Positions 17,062 to 24,327 of a stretch of DNA of 64,000 bases are shown here, one piece after another; position 1 is the stretch's first letter, and every line of letters starts with the position of its first letter. The stretch is from contig CAYHVK010000012.1 in NCBI GenBank assembly GCA_964360255.1, positions 1 to 64,000 of the forward strand, read 5' to 3'. The DNA comes from CAYHVK01 sp964360255 (GTDB lineage: Bacteria > Bdellovibrionota > Bdellovibrionia > Bdellovibrionales > UBA1609). The notes below the pieces were generated by a model. That model was not told the origin of the DNA. It saw only the letters and a list, made by a program, of their open reading frames with translations, and ran no database searches. The translations under genes and the position numbers were made by a program.

Positions 17062-17688
17062 ATGCTCGGTTTTTGGCCAATGAAAGCCGTGCTTCTCTTG
17101 GCTATGATGTTTGCCCTTTCGTGCAGTCACTTTAAGACTCCCGATTATGCAGATCAAGGCGGAGAGTTCGGATCTCCAATTGAAGAGTATGCCACAGCCG
17201 ATGAGTACTTTAGCTCACAAGAGACAAAGCAGTTTCATAAGTCGACCATTCGAGGTCCGTTTCAACTTTATTGGCCCGTTGATAATCCGATTGTTAATCG
17301 TGGCTATCTGAATGGTGGATCAAAACGCGCCCACTACGGCCTTGATTTAAAAGGTCGCAGAAACGATCCGATCTATGCGGCTCATGATGGTATTGTTGTT
17401 TATGTGGGCAAAAAATTTCGTGGCTATGGTAAAATGGTCTTAATTGAATACGATAACAATTGGGCCAGCCTTTACTCTCACCTCAACAGCTATAAAGTCG
17501 TCATGGGCCAAGAAGTAAAAGGTGGTCAGCTTATAGGTAAAATGGGCCGCACGGGTCGAGCCACAGGGGTTCATTTACATTTCGAGCTGATTAAAAACAA
17601 AAAGCCTATTGATCCGCTACCTATTTTGAAAGATTCAGCCATCATTCGCGACGTGGCTCAAGATCGCCCTTCTAAAAAAGTTCGCTAA
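17062..17688 (+). CDS. M23 (LytM-type) peptidase lipoprotein
   Basis: This protein resembles NlpD/LytM murein endopeptidases or amidase activators. A lipobox (ALSC) follows the signal peptide, and the M23 domain occupies roughly the last 120 residues. Metal ligands appear intact: HYGLDLKG supplies His and Asp, HLHFELI the HxH pair, so an active enzyme is possible rather than a degenerate activator. The start is uncertain: ATG 17062 gives 208 residues, ATG 17080 also fits, and neither has a good ribosome site, perhaps because translation is coupled to glyA. There is no LysM domain. Confidence 0.85.
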   Translation: MLGFWPMKAVLLLAMMFALSCSHFKTPDYADQGGEFGSPIEEYATADEYFSSQETKQFHKSTIRGPFQLYWPVDNPIVNRGYLNGGSKRAHYGLDLKGRRNDPIYAAHDGIVVYVGKKFRGYGKMVLIEYDNNWASLYSHLNSYKVVMGQEVKGGQLIGKMGRTGRATGVHLHFELIKNKKPIDPLPILKDSAIIRDVAQDRPSKKVR

Positions 17689-17764
17689 GATTTCTGTAAA
17701 AAACCCTGTTCTCGAATACAGTGCCATTTCACCCGGCATACTTTGTGCTGTTCAATTGTAAAAG

Positions 17765-17779
17765 TGACAAAGTTTGTCA
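17765..17779. promoter_or_regulatory. Palindrome upstream of the outer-membrane protein gene
   Basis: TGACAAA-G-TTTGTCA is a perfect 15-base odd palindrome, about 90 bases before the next start codon, in a region with AT-rich promoter-like sequence. It looks like an operator site; the hexamers around it are too weak for me to assign a promoter. Confidence 0.35.
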
Positions 17780-17868
17780 TCTATATGATTTCACTAGATT
17801 TTATTATTAGAGCCATGTAAATTATGCATAGCGTTAATGCTCAACTACTATTTATATAGAGGTTTGAA

Positions 17869-19401
17869 ATGGATACTCAGAAGCTGATCACGATCAATTT
17901 GATGAACAGATCACCTAAACACTCATGGCCCGTGAGCGCATCTCACCGCCTCTTTAATATGATGTTGTCGGTCGCCATCGTTATGAGCCTTAACTCTCAA
18001 GCCTTCGCTCAGAAAGTCACCCTCACGCCAAGCAATAAGAAAGTGGCGGCTGGTACGGCTAAAACTAAAAAATTAAAGAAGTCTATTGATCAGCAGATTT
18101 TAGCTCAGGCACAAAGTCTTCAAGGTACTAGCGTAAAAATTTATAGTGATGAGCCTTATAAGCGCGCGGCTTCTGCTAAAAAGAAGGCTGCGACTAAGAA
18201 TACCGTTGCTCAATCAGCTAGCACTTCTACATTCGGGCCTTCAAACCGCCTAGAAATGGATGATACAAGCAAAAATGCGAACATCTCAGTGAAACTCGAT
18301 GAAGCTAAAAAAGAAGCACTCCCTGAAAACAAACTCAATGGTAGTGTTGCCATCACAATCGGACACGACTCAAATTTAGATGAAATCAGCCGCGAAGATA
18401 TCGAAGGTGGTTTCTATGAGATGAAGCCAAGTTTGTCATATGAAGGCGATACGTTCTTAGGTTCGTTCGGAGCCGCAATTAAAGATTACTCAAGCCAAGA
18501 AAATTCTGACATTGCAAAAAAGACCGATATCAATGCTGATATAGGCGCCAAATTTTCAGTTTCAAAAGACGTTTCAACAACTTCAAAAGTCAGCTTCTTA
18601 AATAGCGACTTCAGATGGCCTGATTTCTTAGATGATACAAATGACGGCATGGTGATTCGTTTCTTCGAAACAAAATTCACGCAATCACTGAACTTCTCAC
18701 TCAATCGACTGACTGTGGGCGTGAATGGCTCTTACTCAAACCGTGACTATACAACGACCTATAGAACTGGTTCGTATGATAATGTATTAGGACGAGTTGA
18801 TTATCACCGCGATTTGAATGATGCGAAGCTTGATGCGAATATTGCTCTCAAGTTCAATGACTCTCTGACTCTCGTAGCAAAACCGGCGATCAAACACCGC
18901 AAGTATAAAGAAGAGCCAGCTCGTCAAACAAATGGAGAGAAAGGCAATGCGGCTTTGAATGCCACAACTCCACGCCGTGAATCAATCACCAATGAACTCG
19001 CTTTTGACCTCAAAACCACACTTGGAGCGTTCACCATCACGCCGACAGTAAAATTGGGTCAGGATATCGACCGTGCATTAGGTGCAGAAGATACGTCTTA
19101 CTCTGGTGGCGGTCTCGCCATTGTTATCGATGTAGATAAAGATACAGGATTTAAATTAGGAGCCTCAGCTAACGCCGTCACTGTTGATTACGACAATTGG
19201 ACGACCGGAGTGGTTCCGACAGGCTCAACTCGTAAAATTGATGCCGTAACAACTGGTGTAAGCGCTGAAATTAATCTCAGCAAAACCGTTGCGCTAGGAA
19301 TCGATTATTCACGTGAAAAATACGATTCAAACATCCCTACGAATACCGATGAAAACTTCAACCGCGAAGTTCTGGGTTCGACAATCACGGTATCGTTTTA
19401 A
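17869..19401 (+). CDS. Putative outer-membrane beta-barrel protein
   Basis: The 510-residue precursor has a long N-terminal extension before the hydrophobic signal (LFNMMLSVAIVMSLNSQAFAQ, cut near residue 48). A Lys/Ala-rich periplasmic stretch follows to about residue 110. From about residue 155 onward the sequence alternates polar and hydrophobic residues in many strands (for example NGSVAITIGHDSNLD, RLTVGVNGSYSNRDY) and ends STITVSF, the C-terminal Phe signature of outer-membrane barrels. I do not recognise a specific family. A strong bidirectional terminator lies immediately after the stop. Confidence 0.78.
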   Translation: MDTQKLITINLMNRSPKHSWPVSASHRLFNMMLSVAIVMSLNSQAFAQKVTLTPSNKKVAAGTAKTKKLKKSIDQQILAQAQSLQGTSVKIYSDEPYKRAASAKKKAATKNTVAQSASTSTFGPSNRLEMDDTSKNANISVKLDEAKKEALPENKLNGSVAITIGHDSNLDEISREDIEGGFYEMKPSLSYEGDTFLGSFGAAIKDYSSQENSDIAKKTDINADIGAKFSVSKDVSTTSKVSFLNSDFRWPDFLDDTNDGMVIRFFETKFTQSLNFSLNRLTVGVNGSYSNRDYTTTYRTGSYDNVLGRVDYHRDLNDAKLDANIALKFNDSLTLVAKPAIKHRKYKEEPARQTNGEKGNAALNATTPRRESITNELAFDLKTTLGAFTITPTVKLGQDIDRALGAEDTSYSGGGLAIVIDVDKDTGFKLGASANAVTVDYDNWTTGVVPTGSTRKIDAVTTGVSAEINLSKTVALGIDYSREKYDSNIPTNTDENFNREVLGSTITVSF

Positions 19402-19430
19402 AAGTGCCTTCAAAGGCACTTTTTTATTTT
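19400..19430. terminator. Bidirectional terminator between outer-membrane protein gene and icd
   Basis: AAAAGTGCC and GGCACTTTT pair around a six-base loop (TTCAAA), followed by a T run on the plus strand and preceded by an A run, so it can serve both converging genes. It overlaps the end of the upstream stop codon and finishes where the icd stop begins. Confidence 0.9.
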
Positions 19431-20748
19431 ACATTCTCTTAATAATTTCTTGCGCGAACTCAGAACACTTCACTTCTTTGACTGTTTCGCCTTCTTGTTT
19501 CATCAAGCGGGCGAAATCATAAGTCACCGTGCGAGCCTCGATTGAGCTGAGCATACCTTTGATAATTAAATCAGCCGCTTCGTTCCAGCCTAAGTGACGA
19601 AGCATCATCTCACCTGAAAGAATCACAGAGCCCGGATTTACTTTATCAAGATTCGCATATTTAGGAGCTGTTCCGTGCGTTGCTTCGAAGACCGCGTGGC
19701 CCGTTTTATAATTGATGTTACCGCCAGGGGCGATACCGATACCGCCGATTTGGGCGGCAAGCGCATCTGACAAGTAGTCACCGTTCAAGTTCAATGTTGC
19801 AATCACGCTGAATTCTTTTGGACGAGTTAAAACCTGTTGAAGCGCAATATCGGCGATAGCGTCTTTAACGATCACTTTGCCCGCCTTACCAGCGGCTTCC
19901 ATTTCTTTATTGGCTACTTCTTCGCCCTGCTCAGCTTTAGTTTTTTCCCACTGATCCCAAGTGTAGACTTTGCCGGCGTACTCTCTTTCAGCTAATGCGT
20001 AACCCCAATTACGAAAGCCACCTTCAGTGAATTTCATAATGTTACCTTTGTGCACCAAAGTTAAATTCGGAAGTTTAAACTGAATGGCATAATCAAGCGC
20101 CGCACGAACTAAACGCTCAGTGCCTTCACGCGATACCGGCTTAATGCCGATACCCGAAGTTTCTGGGAAGCGAATTTTTGCATACATCTTAGGGAATTTT
20201 TCTTTAATGAAAGCCAGAACCTGACCCACTTCTTCAGTGCCTTGTTCAAATTCAATACCGGCATAAATATCTTCAGTGTTCTCTCTGAAAATAGTCATCT
20301 CAACATCTTGCGGTCTTTTTACCGGAGACGGCACACCTGTGAAATACTTCACTGGACGCAAGCACACGTAAAGATCGAGCATCTGGCGAATCGCCACATT
20401 GAGTGAGCGCATGCCTTTACCAATTGGAGTTGTAAGTGGACCTTTAATTGAAACAAGATAGTGTTTCAAAGCCACAAGCGTATCTTCAGGAAGCCAGTCA
20501 TTTTGAGTTTTAAAAGATTTCTCACCAGCGAACACTTCAAACCAAACGATTTTCTTTTTGCCTTTATAGGCCTTCTCTACCGCTGCATCGAAAACCATTT
20601 GCGAGGCCTTCCAAATATCGGGGCCCGTGCCGTCTCCTTCAATATAAGGAATGATCGGACGATCAGGAACTTGCAGTCCCGTCGCTGTCATGCGAACCGC
20701 TTCGCCTTCTTTTGGTGCTACTAATTTTGTGAATTTAGGCTCTGACAT
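19429..20748 (-). CDS. icd: NADP-type isocitrate dehydrogenase
   Basis: Icd oxidatively decarboxylates isocitrate to 2-oxoglutarate in the TCA cycle. The 439-residue sequence has the IEGDGTGPD N-terminal motif, the substrate loop RSLNVAIRQ with the Ser that is phosphorylated in E. coli, and NTEDIYAGIE. It is about 20 residues longer than E. coli Icd, with extra residues near 275-300. AGGGGT precedes the ATG by five bases. The leader begins just 25 bases after the 3' end of a tRNA gene, so its mRNA 5' end may be made by tRNA processing. Confidence 0.93.
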   Translation of the reverse strand: MSEPKFTKLVAPKEGEAVRMTATGLQVPDRPIIPYIEGDGTGPDIWKASQMVFDAAVEKAYKGKKKIVWFEVFAGEKSFKTQNDWLPEDTLVALKHYLVSIKGPLTTPIGKGMRSLNVAIRQMLDLYVCLRPVKYFTGVPSPVKRPQDVEMTIFRENTEDIYAGIEFEQGTEEVGQVLAFIKEKFPKMYAKIRFPETSGIGIKPVSREGTERLVRAALDYAIQFKLPNLTLVHKGNIMKFTEGGFRNWGYALAEREYAGKVYTWDQWEKTKAEQGEEVANKEMEAAGKAGKVIVKDAIADIALQQVLTRPKEFSVIATLNLNGDYLSDALAAQIGGIGIAPGGNINYKTGHAVFEATHGTAPKYANLDKVNPGSVILSGEMMLRHLGWNEAADLIIKGMLSSIEARTVTYDFARLMKQEGETVKEVKCSEFAQEIIKRM

Positions 20749-20773
20749 TTTTTACCCCTGATATCTGATTGAA

Positions 20774-20850
20774 TGGTGCGGATACACCGACTCGAACGGT
20801 GGACCTCGTGGATGTCGACCACGCGCTCTAACCAACTGAGCTATATCCGC
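20774..20850 (-). tRNA. tRNA-Val (anticodon GAC) with C at position 33
   Basis: The minus strand folds into a complete cloverleaf: acceptor GCGGATA/TATCCGC, D stem GCTC/GAGC, anticodon stem CGTGG/CCACG, T stem CACCG/CGGTG with loop TTCGAGT, and an encoded CCA end after discriminator A. The seven-base anticodon loop is TCGACAT, placing GAC at 34-36 (Val) and C rather than the near-universal T at position 33. A shifted reading as GTC (Asp) would put the anticodon in the stem. The 5' end lies one base after the lipB stop. Confidence 0.93.
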
Positions 20851-20851
20851 A

Positions 20852-21547
20852 TTAAGTTAGGACTATTTCGTGTCCCAAGTTATCGGACACAGAATCAAGG
20901 GTCAAGCTTTGGGACTCAGCCCTCTGGGTGAGCCCAAGATCTTCTAAAAACAGATGCGACCACTCTGAGAATAGGGTTTCTAATGACGGGACCGGATCGA
21001 TAAAATCACTGAGCTTCGCAAAATGCTCAGTGGCCTTGCCACAAGAGCGAATCATTGAGAACTCATCGAGATCGTTAGAAACATTGATAGCTAAACCATG
21101 ACTAGTAATGCCACGACTGACTCGCACCCCGTAAAAGGCAATTTTACCTTTTATGGTGAAAAGCCCAGGCTCATCACCCTTACAACAGGCTGTTAACCCG
21201 TAAGACATAAGAAGCTTCTTGGTCACATCTTCGAGGATGGCCACATAATCTTTCACACCCAGCTTAAAGGCACGTAAGGAGATCACCGGGTAGATCACCA
21301 GCTGCCCCTTATTATGATAAGTCGCTTGACCACCACGCTCGACGGCAACGATAGGAATCGACTTCTCGCGAAGAGTTTTAAAACCAACTTTAATATCTTT
21401 AATGGGGTCACCGCGACGACCCAGAGTGATCGTTGCTGGATGCTCAAGACCAAATACAATTGGATCTTGTTCGGCGTTTAGAATTGCTTCATTTTGCATT
21501 TCTAAACTTTTCACATAATCAAAAAGACCAAGCCATTGTGTTCGCAT
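20852..21547 (-). CDS. lipB: Octanoyl-ACP:protein N-octanoyltransferase
   Basis: LipB transfers octanoate from ACP to lipoyl domains, the first step of endogenous lipoate assembly. The 231-residue protein has the signature RGGQATYHNKGQLVIYP and the catalytic Lys in GKIAFYGV and Cys in IRSCGK, with SHGLAINVSNDL between them. GAGG precedes the ATG. The stop codon is followed after one base by tRNA-Val, and the tRNA by icd, so the three are probably one transcript. Neither lipA nor pyruvate dehydrogenase genes are in the window. Confidence 0.92.
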   Translation of the reverse strand: MRTQWLGLFDYVKSLEMQNEAILNAEQDPIVFGLEHPATITLGRRGDPIKDIKVGFKTLREKSIPIVAVERGGQATYHNKGQLVIYPVISLRAFKLGVKDYVAILEDVTKKLLMSYGLTACCKGDEPGLFTIKGKIAFYGVRVSRGITSHGLAINVSNDLDEFSMIRSCGKATEHFAKLSDFIDPVPSLETLFSEWSHLFLEDLGLTQRAESQSLTLDSVSDNLGHEIVLT

Positions 21548-21632
21548 CTGGCCTCAGTTTTAGCAAAATATAAGAATCAAATAAATTGAAATCTTCTTGC
21601 GTCAGAGTGATTAACAAAGATTATGGCTTCGC

Positions 21633-22571
21633 TTAATAGAGTTCGATTTTGTCGTTTTCTTTAAAGCCAGAACCTGAATGGATCACAGCAATGGCACCGT
21701 CTTTGCCAAAGTAAGAAACAACTTCAACGGTGCCCTTCATTCGACCTGGAGCCAGCCCTATAAACGATCCTGTCTCCGGATCAAATACTTCATCACCATC
21801 TTCAGTGATTTTTAAGATATCTCCAATTTGTATGCCAGAAATTCGACCTGCGTTAAGATAAAGACGATCTCCATTGACAAGCGCTACACGGCCCTCCCAC
21901 GAGAGCTTTTCAACAGCTTTAATAATACCAGGCACGGTTGTAGCGAATGCTTTACGAACCCCGTCACGAACAAGATTCGGGTCTTCTTCAAGCTCGCGAG
22001 CTGAAATTGTATCTCCCACTCGAGTGGCTTGCGTTTCAACGGTTGCCTTTTTAACGGCTGAGTAAATTTCTCTTCCGCCTTTGGCGCCATAAACACGAAC
22101 TTGTACTGTTACGTCAGCGGTGGCTTTCACTTTTCTAAATACGCCCATTTCGTCGCCCATTTTGCGAGCCCGAATTTCTAAAATACGGCCTTCAACAATA
22201 GCTGAAATACCCATATTAGCGGCTGTTTTACTAATAGCGGCCATGTCATATTCTTTATTGTCCTTCAAAAATCCGGCTAAATCTTGCGGAAAATCAGAGT
22301 TATTAATTACGATGAACTGACGCGTGTAATTAAGGTCTTCGATCACCGTTTTACGAGCTATATCAACGACATTTTGCGAGCGTGATAATTCACTATCGAG
22401 AAACGGTAAAACAATCACTCTTTTACGCATCTCTTCGCCACTGCGGGCATCCATCGGCACATCTTTGACTTCCACTTTACGTTGCGGAGCCTGTTTGATA
22501 GGTGCCATTGAACAACCTACAAGCATTGAAACTGCGACCAAAAATAGATAAGAAAAATAAGATCTCTTCAT
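21633..22571 (-). CDS. CsgG/FlgT-like lipoprotein
   Basis: The 312-residue protein has a lipobox (LVGC) near residue 20. Residues about 50-210 look like the CsgG/TolB-N alpha-beta fold (VIVLPFLD, ISAIVEGRIL, VQVRVYGAKGGREIY). The C-terminal 80 residues (GRVALVNGDRLYLNAG, GIQIGDILKI, ENDKIEL) resemble the small beta domain found at the end of FlgT and related envelope proteins. It could be an outer-membrane-associated assembly factor. No curli genes are nearby, so a curli role is unlikely. A related-looking secreted protein is encoded upstream at 23080-24294. Confidence 0.72.
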   Translation of the reverse strand: MKRSYFSYLFLVAVSMLVGCSMAPIKQAPQRKVEVKDVPMDARSGEEMRKRVIVLPFLDSELSRSQNVVDIARKTVIEDLNYTRQFIVINNSDFPQDLAGFLKDNKEYDMAAISKTAANMGISAIVEGRILEIRARKMGDEMGVFRKVKATADVTVQVRVYGAKGGREIYSAVKKATVETQATRVGDTISARELEEDPNLVRDGVRKAFATTVPGIIKAVEKLSWEGRVALVNGDRLYLNAGRISGIQIGDILKITEDGDEVFDPETGSFIGLAPGRMKGTVEVVSYFGKDGAIAVIHSGSGFKENDKIELY

Positions 22572-22621
22572 GTCTCTATTTTACGCTATAACCGGCTTTT
22601 TCTGGAAGATAGATGCGGCCT

Positions 22622-22649
22622 AAAAATACGAAAACCAGCTTTTGGCTGG
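22622..22649 (-). terminator. Terminator-like hairpin after the 94-residue secreted protein gene
   Basis: On the minus strand CCAGC and GCTGG pair around a five-base CAAAA loop and are followed by TTTTCGTATTTTT. It lies about 50 bases past the small secreted-protein stop. The stem is only five base pairs, so efficiency is uncertain. Confidence 0.5.
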
Positions 22650-22698
22650 CTTCGGCAACTAGACGTAAGAATAGGTCACCTTAGCGGCGATAGTGCAA

Positions 22699-22983
22699 CT
22701 ACAGCTCTGGCACCACTGATGTCACTGAGCAATCACTTTTCATCAGAGTAATTGTAGAAGCTCGGCGCACTCGAGGCTTTTTATAAGAATCAACGAGAAC
22801 TACATAGTACTTTTCTAAATAAGATTTTCCTGAATCCAACTCAATAACTTCATATACACGTGTGGCCGTGCGTGAGCCTTCTTTAGCCTTACGAACAGCA
22901 GCGCCAGAACAATCTATTTCTTCGGCATAACTATTAAGAGAGAAAAGAACTAAAGCTGTGAAAGATAAGATAACGGATTTCAT
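22699..22983 (-). CDS. Small secreted protein, unknown function
   Basis: The 94-residue precursor has a clear signal peptide with cleavage after SYA, leaving about 74 residues with two Cys (DCSG and DCSV) that could form one disulfide. AGGAG precedes the ATG by five bases. The mature part is basic in its centre (KKPRVRRAS). I do not recognise a family. It lies between two envelope genes on the same strand and ends in a hairpin, so it is likely transcribed with or just after 23080-24294. Confidence 0.7.
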   Translation of the reverse strand: MKSVILSFTALVLFSLNSYAEEIDCSGAAVRKAKEGSRTATRVYEVIELDSGKSYLEKYYVVLVDSYKKPRVRRASTITLMKSDCSVTSVVPEL

Positions 22984-23079
22984 TAGAGCTCCTATTGTGA
23001 TGTTTCAGCACAAAGAACCTATATAACTTCGGTCGCCACACCTCTATAAGATGTGCAGCTTTTGAAAAATATTTACGTA

Positions 23080-24294
23080 TTATCTCGTGGCTTCGACCAC
23101 TAAACCATCAGGTAGAATTTCTTTAACACTGACTTTGAAGGGCTCCCACTTCGCCGCCTTGATGGCGATGGCCAACTGCTGCGGTACACCTGTTGAGTCG
23201 ATCTCATAAGTCGTGACTCGAGCCTGCATAAGACGCTCTTTTACGCTCTTAATATCACGCACCTGAAGCGGAATCGTACGTTTTAACTGATCCATATCTT
23301 TAGCGCTCAGATTGCCTAATACAGTTAGTTTTAAAAGAGTGGCGCCGAAAGAGCCGCTCTTCCATACATCGCCAATTTGAGTGACAAGTTCTTCGATTGT
23401 TTTCTCAGAAACTTCGTTTAATTTGCGCACCATTACAGAGCGATAGGGCCCCGCTTCTGTTTCAAAAGTCCGGATCACTTCGCCAATGACTCGGCCATTC
23501 GCCGAGTGAAGAGCTTCAAGCTTAATATCAAGCAAAAAAATAGAATCGCTGCTCGGCTTAGGGCGAATCGCAATATCACCGCGAATGACCACTTGATTCT
23601 TGAGCTGCTCACCTAATGACTGAGCATCACTTTTTTGAAGATTCACAGTTCTAAACTGTACCGGTACCGATGCGACCATCTTCGTCAGTTGTGGAGTGGC
23701 ACCAACAAAGTTAATTTTAGCCAATTGAGCTTTGATTTGCCCTTCAAGTCTCAGAGATAAATTGCTGAGATCATTAATATCTTTATTTGTATTCGGAGCC
23801 CACCAAGCAAATTCTCGTGAACCTACCCGGTCTTCAAAATGAACAAGCGGCAGCGCCTTTGGCGAGCCTTCGATTTGATAGAGCAAGCCCTCTTCAAGCA
23901 AAACGGCGCGAAGATTTTTAAGCGAAAGTTTTATATCGACCGGTAGAATTAGGGCCGGCCCTTGACGAACTATTGTCCCGCTTTGCAAAGATAAAATATA
24001 GCGACTTGAGTTCGAGATGATTTTATCGCGGATCAATTTGATATTGCGCTCTGTTTTAGCGGCGCCAATCAAAAGACGAATATTATCTAAAGAAACGCTC
24101 TCGATGGCATTTTGCGTGAGATCATCTCGCCCTGGAGTCTTATCCGTCGGGATAGCGCGACTGATGATATTGATATCGATCACTTCTTGAGCGTGCGAAA
24201 CAACACTTACACTTAAGATAAAACTTAAGAGAATGATCTGGATTAAAAGTTGTGAAGAAATATTATGTTGCAGTAGCTCAAGTTGTTTTTTCAT
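23080..24294 (-). CDS. Secreted protein with a possible FlgT_N/DUF2066-like region
   Basis: The 404-residue precursor has a long N-terminal region and a hydrophobic signal near residues 16-38 ending SHAQ. Residues about 55-140 (NIRLLIGAAKTERNIKLIRD, SSRYILSLQSG, PVDIKLSLKNL) have the helix-strand pattern of FlgT_N/DUF2066 domains, which occur in envelope and flagellar-ring proteins. The rest is not recognised. I chose ATG 24294 because AAGGAG lies before it; an ATG at 24315 is in frame but has no site. It is the last gene of the guaB-guaA-dnaE run. The domain call is by eye and weak. Confidence 0.65.
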   Translation of the reverse strand: MKKQLELLQHNISSQLLIQIILLSFILSVSVVSHAQEVIDINIISRAIPTDKTPGRDDLTQNAIESVSLDNIRLLIGAAKTERNIKLIRDKIISNSSRYILSLQSGTIVRQGPALILPVDIKLSLKNLRAVLLEEGLLYQIEGSPKALPLVHFEDRVGSREFAWWAPNTNKDINDLSNLSLRLEGQIKAQLAKINFVGATPQLTKMVASVPVQFRTVNLQKSDAQSLGEQLKNQVVIRGDIAIRPKPSSDSIFLLDIKLEALHSANGRVIGEVIRTFETEAGPYRSVMVRKLNEVSEKTIEELVTQIGDVWKSGSFGATLLKLTVLGNLSAKDMDQLKRTIPLQVRDIKSVKERLMQARVTTYEIDSTGVPQQLAIAIKAAKWEPFKVSVKEILPDGLVVEATR

Positions 24295-24327
24295 ATTCTC
24301 CTTATTATTGCTCATTCGAGCTGAGAT

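Noticed and set aside
20774..20850. Reading the tRNA as tRNA-Asp with anticodon GTC
   Set aside because: GTC would lie partly in the anticodon stem; a seven-base loop with five-pair stem puts GAC at positions 34-36.
21633..22571. Curli secretion channel CsgG proper
   Set aside because: No csgA, csgB, csgE or csgF genes nearby, and the C-terminal domain looks FlgT-like rather than CsgG.
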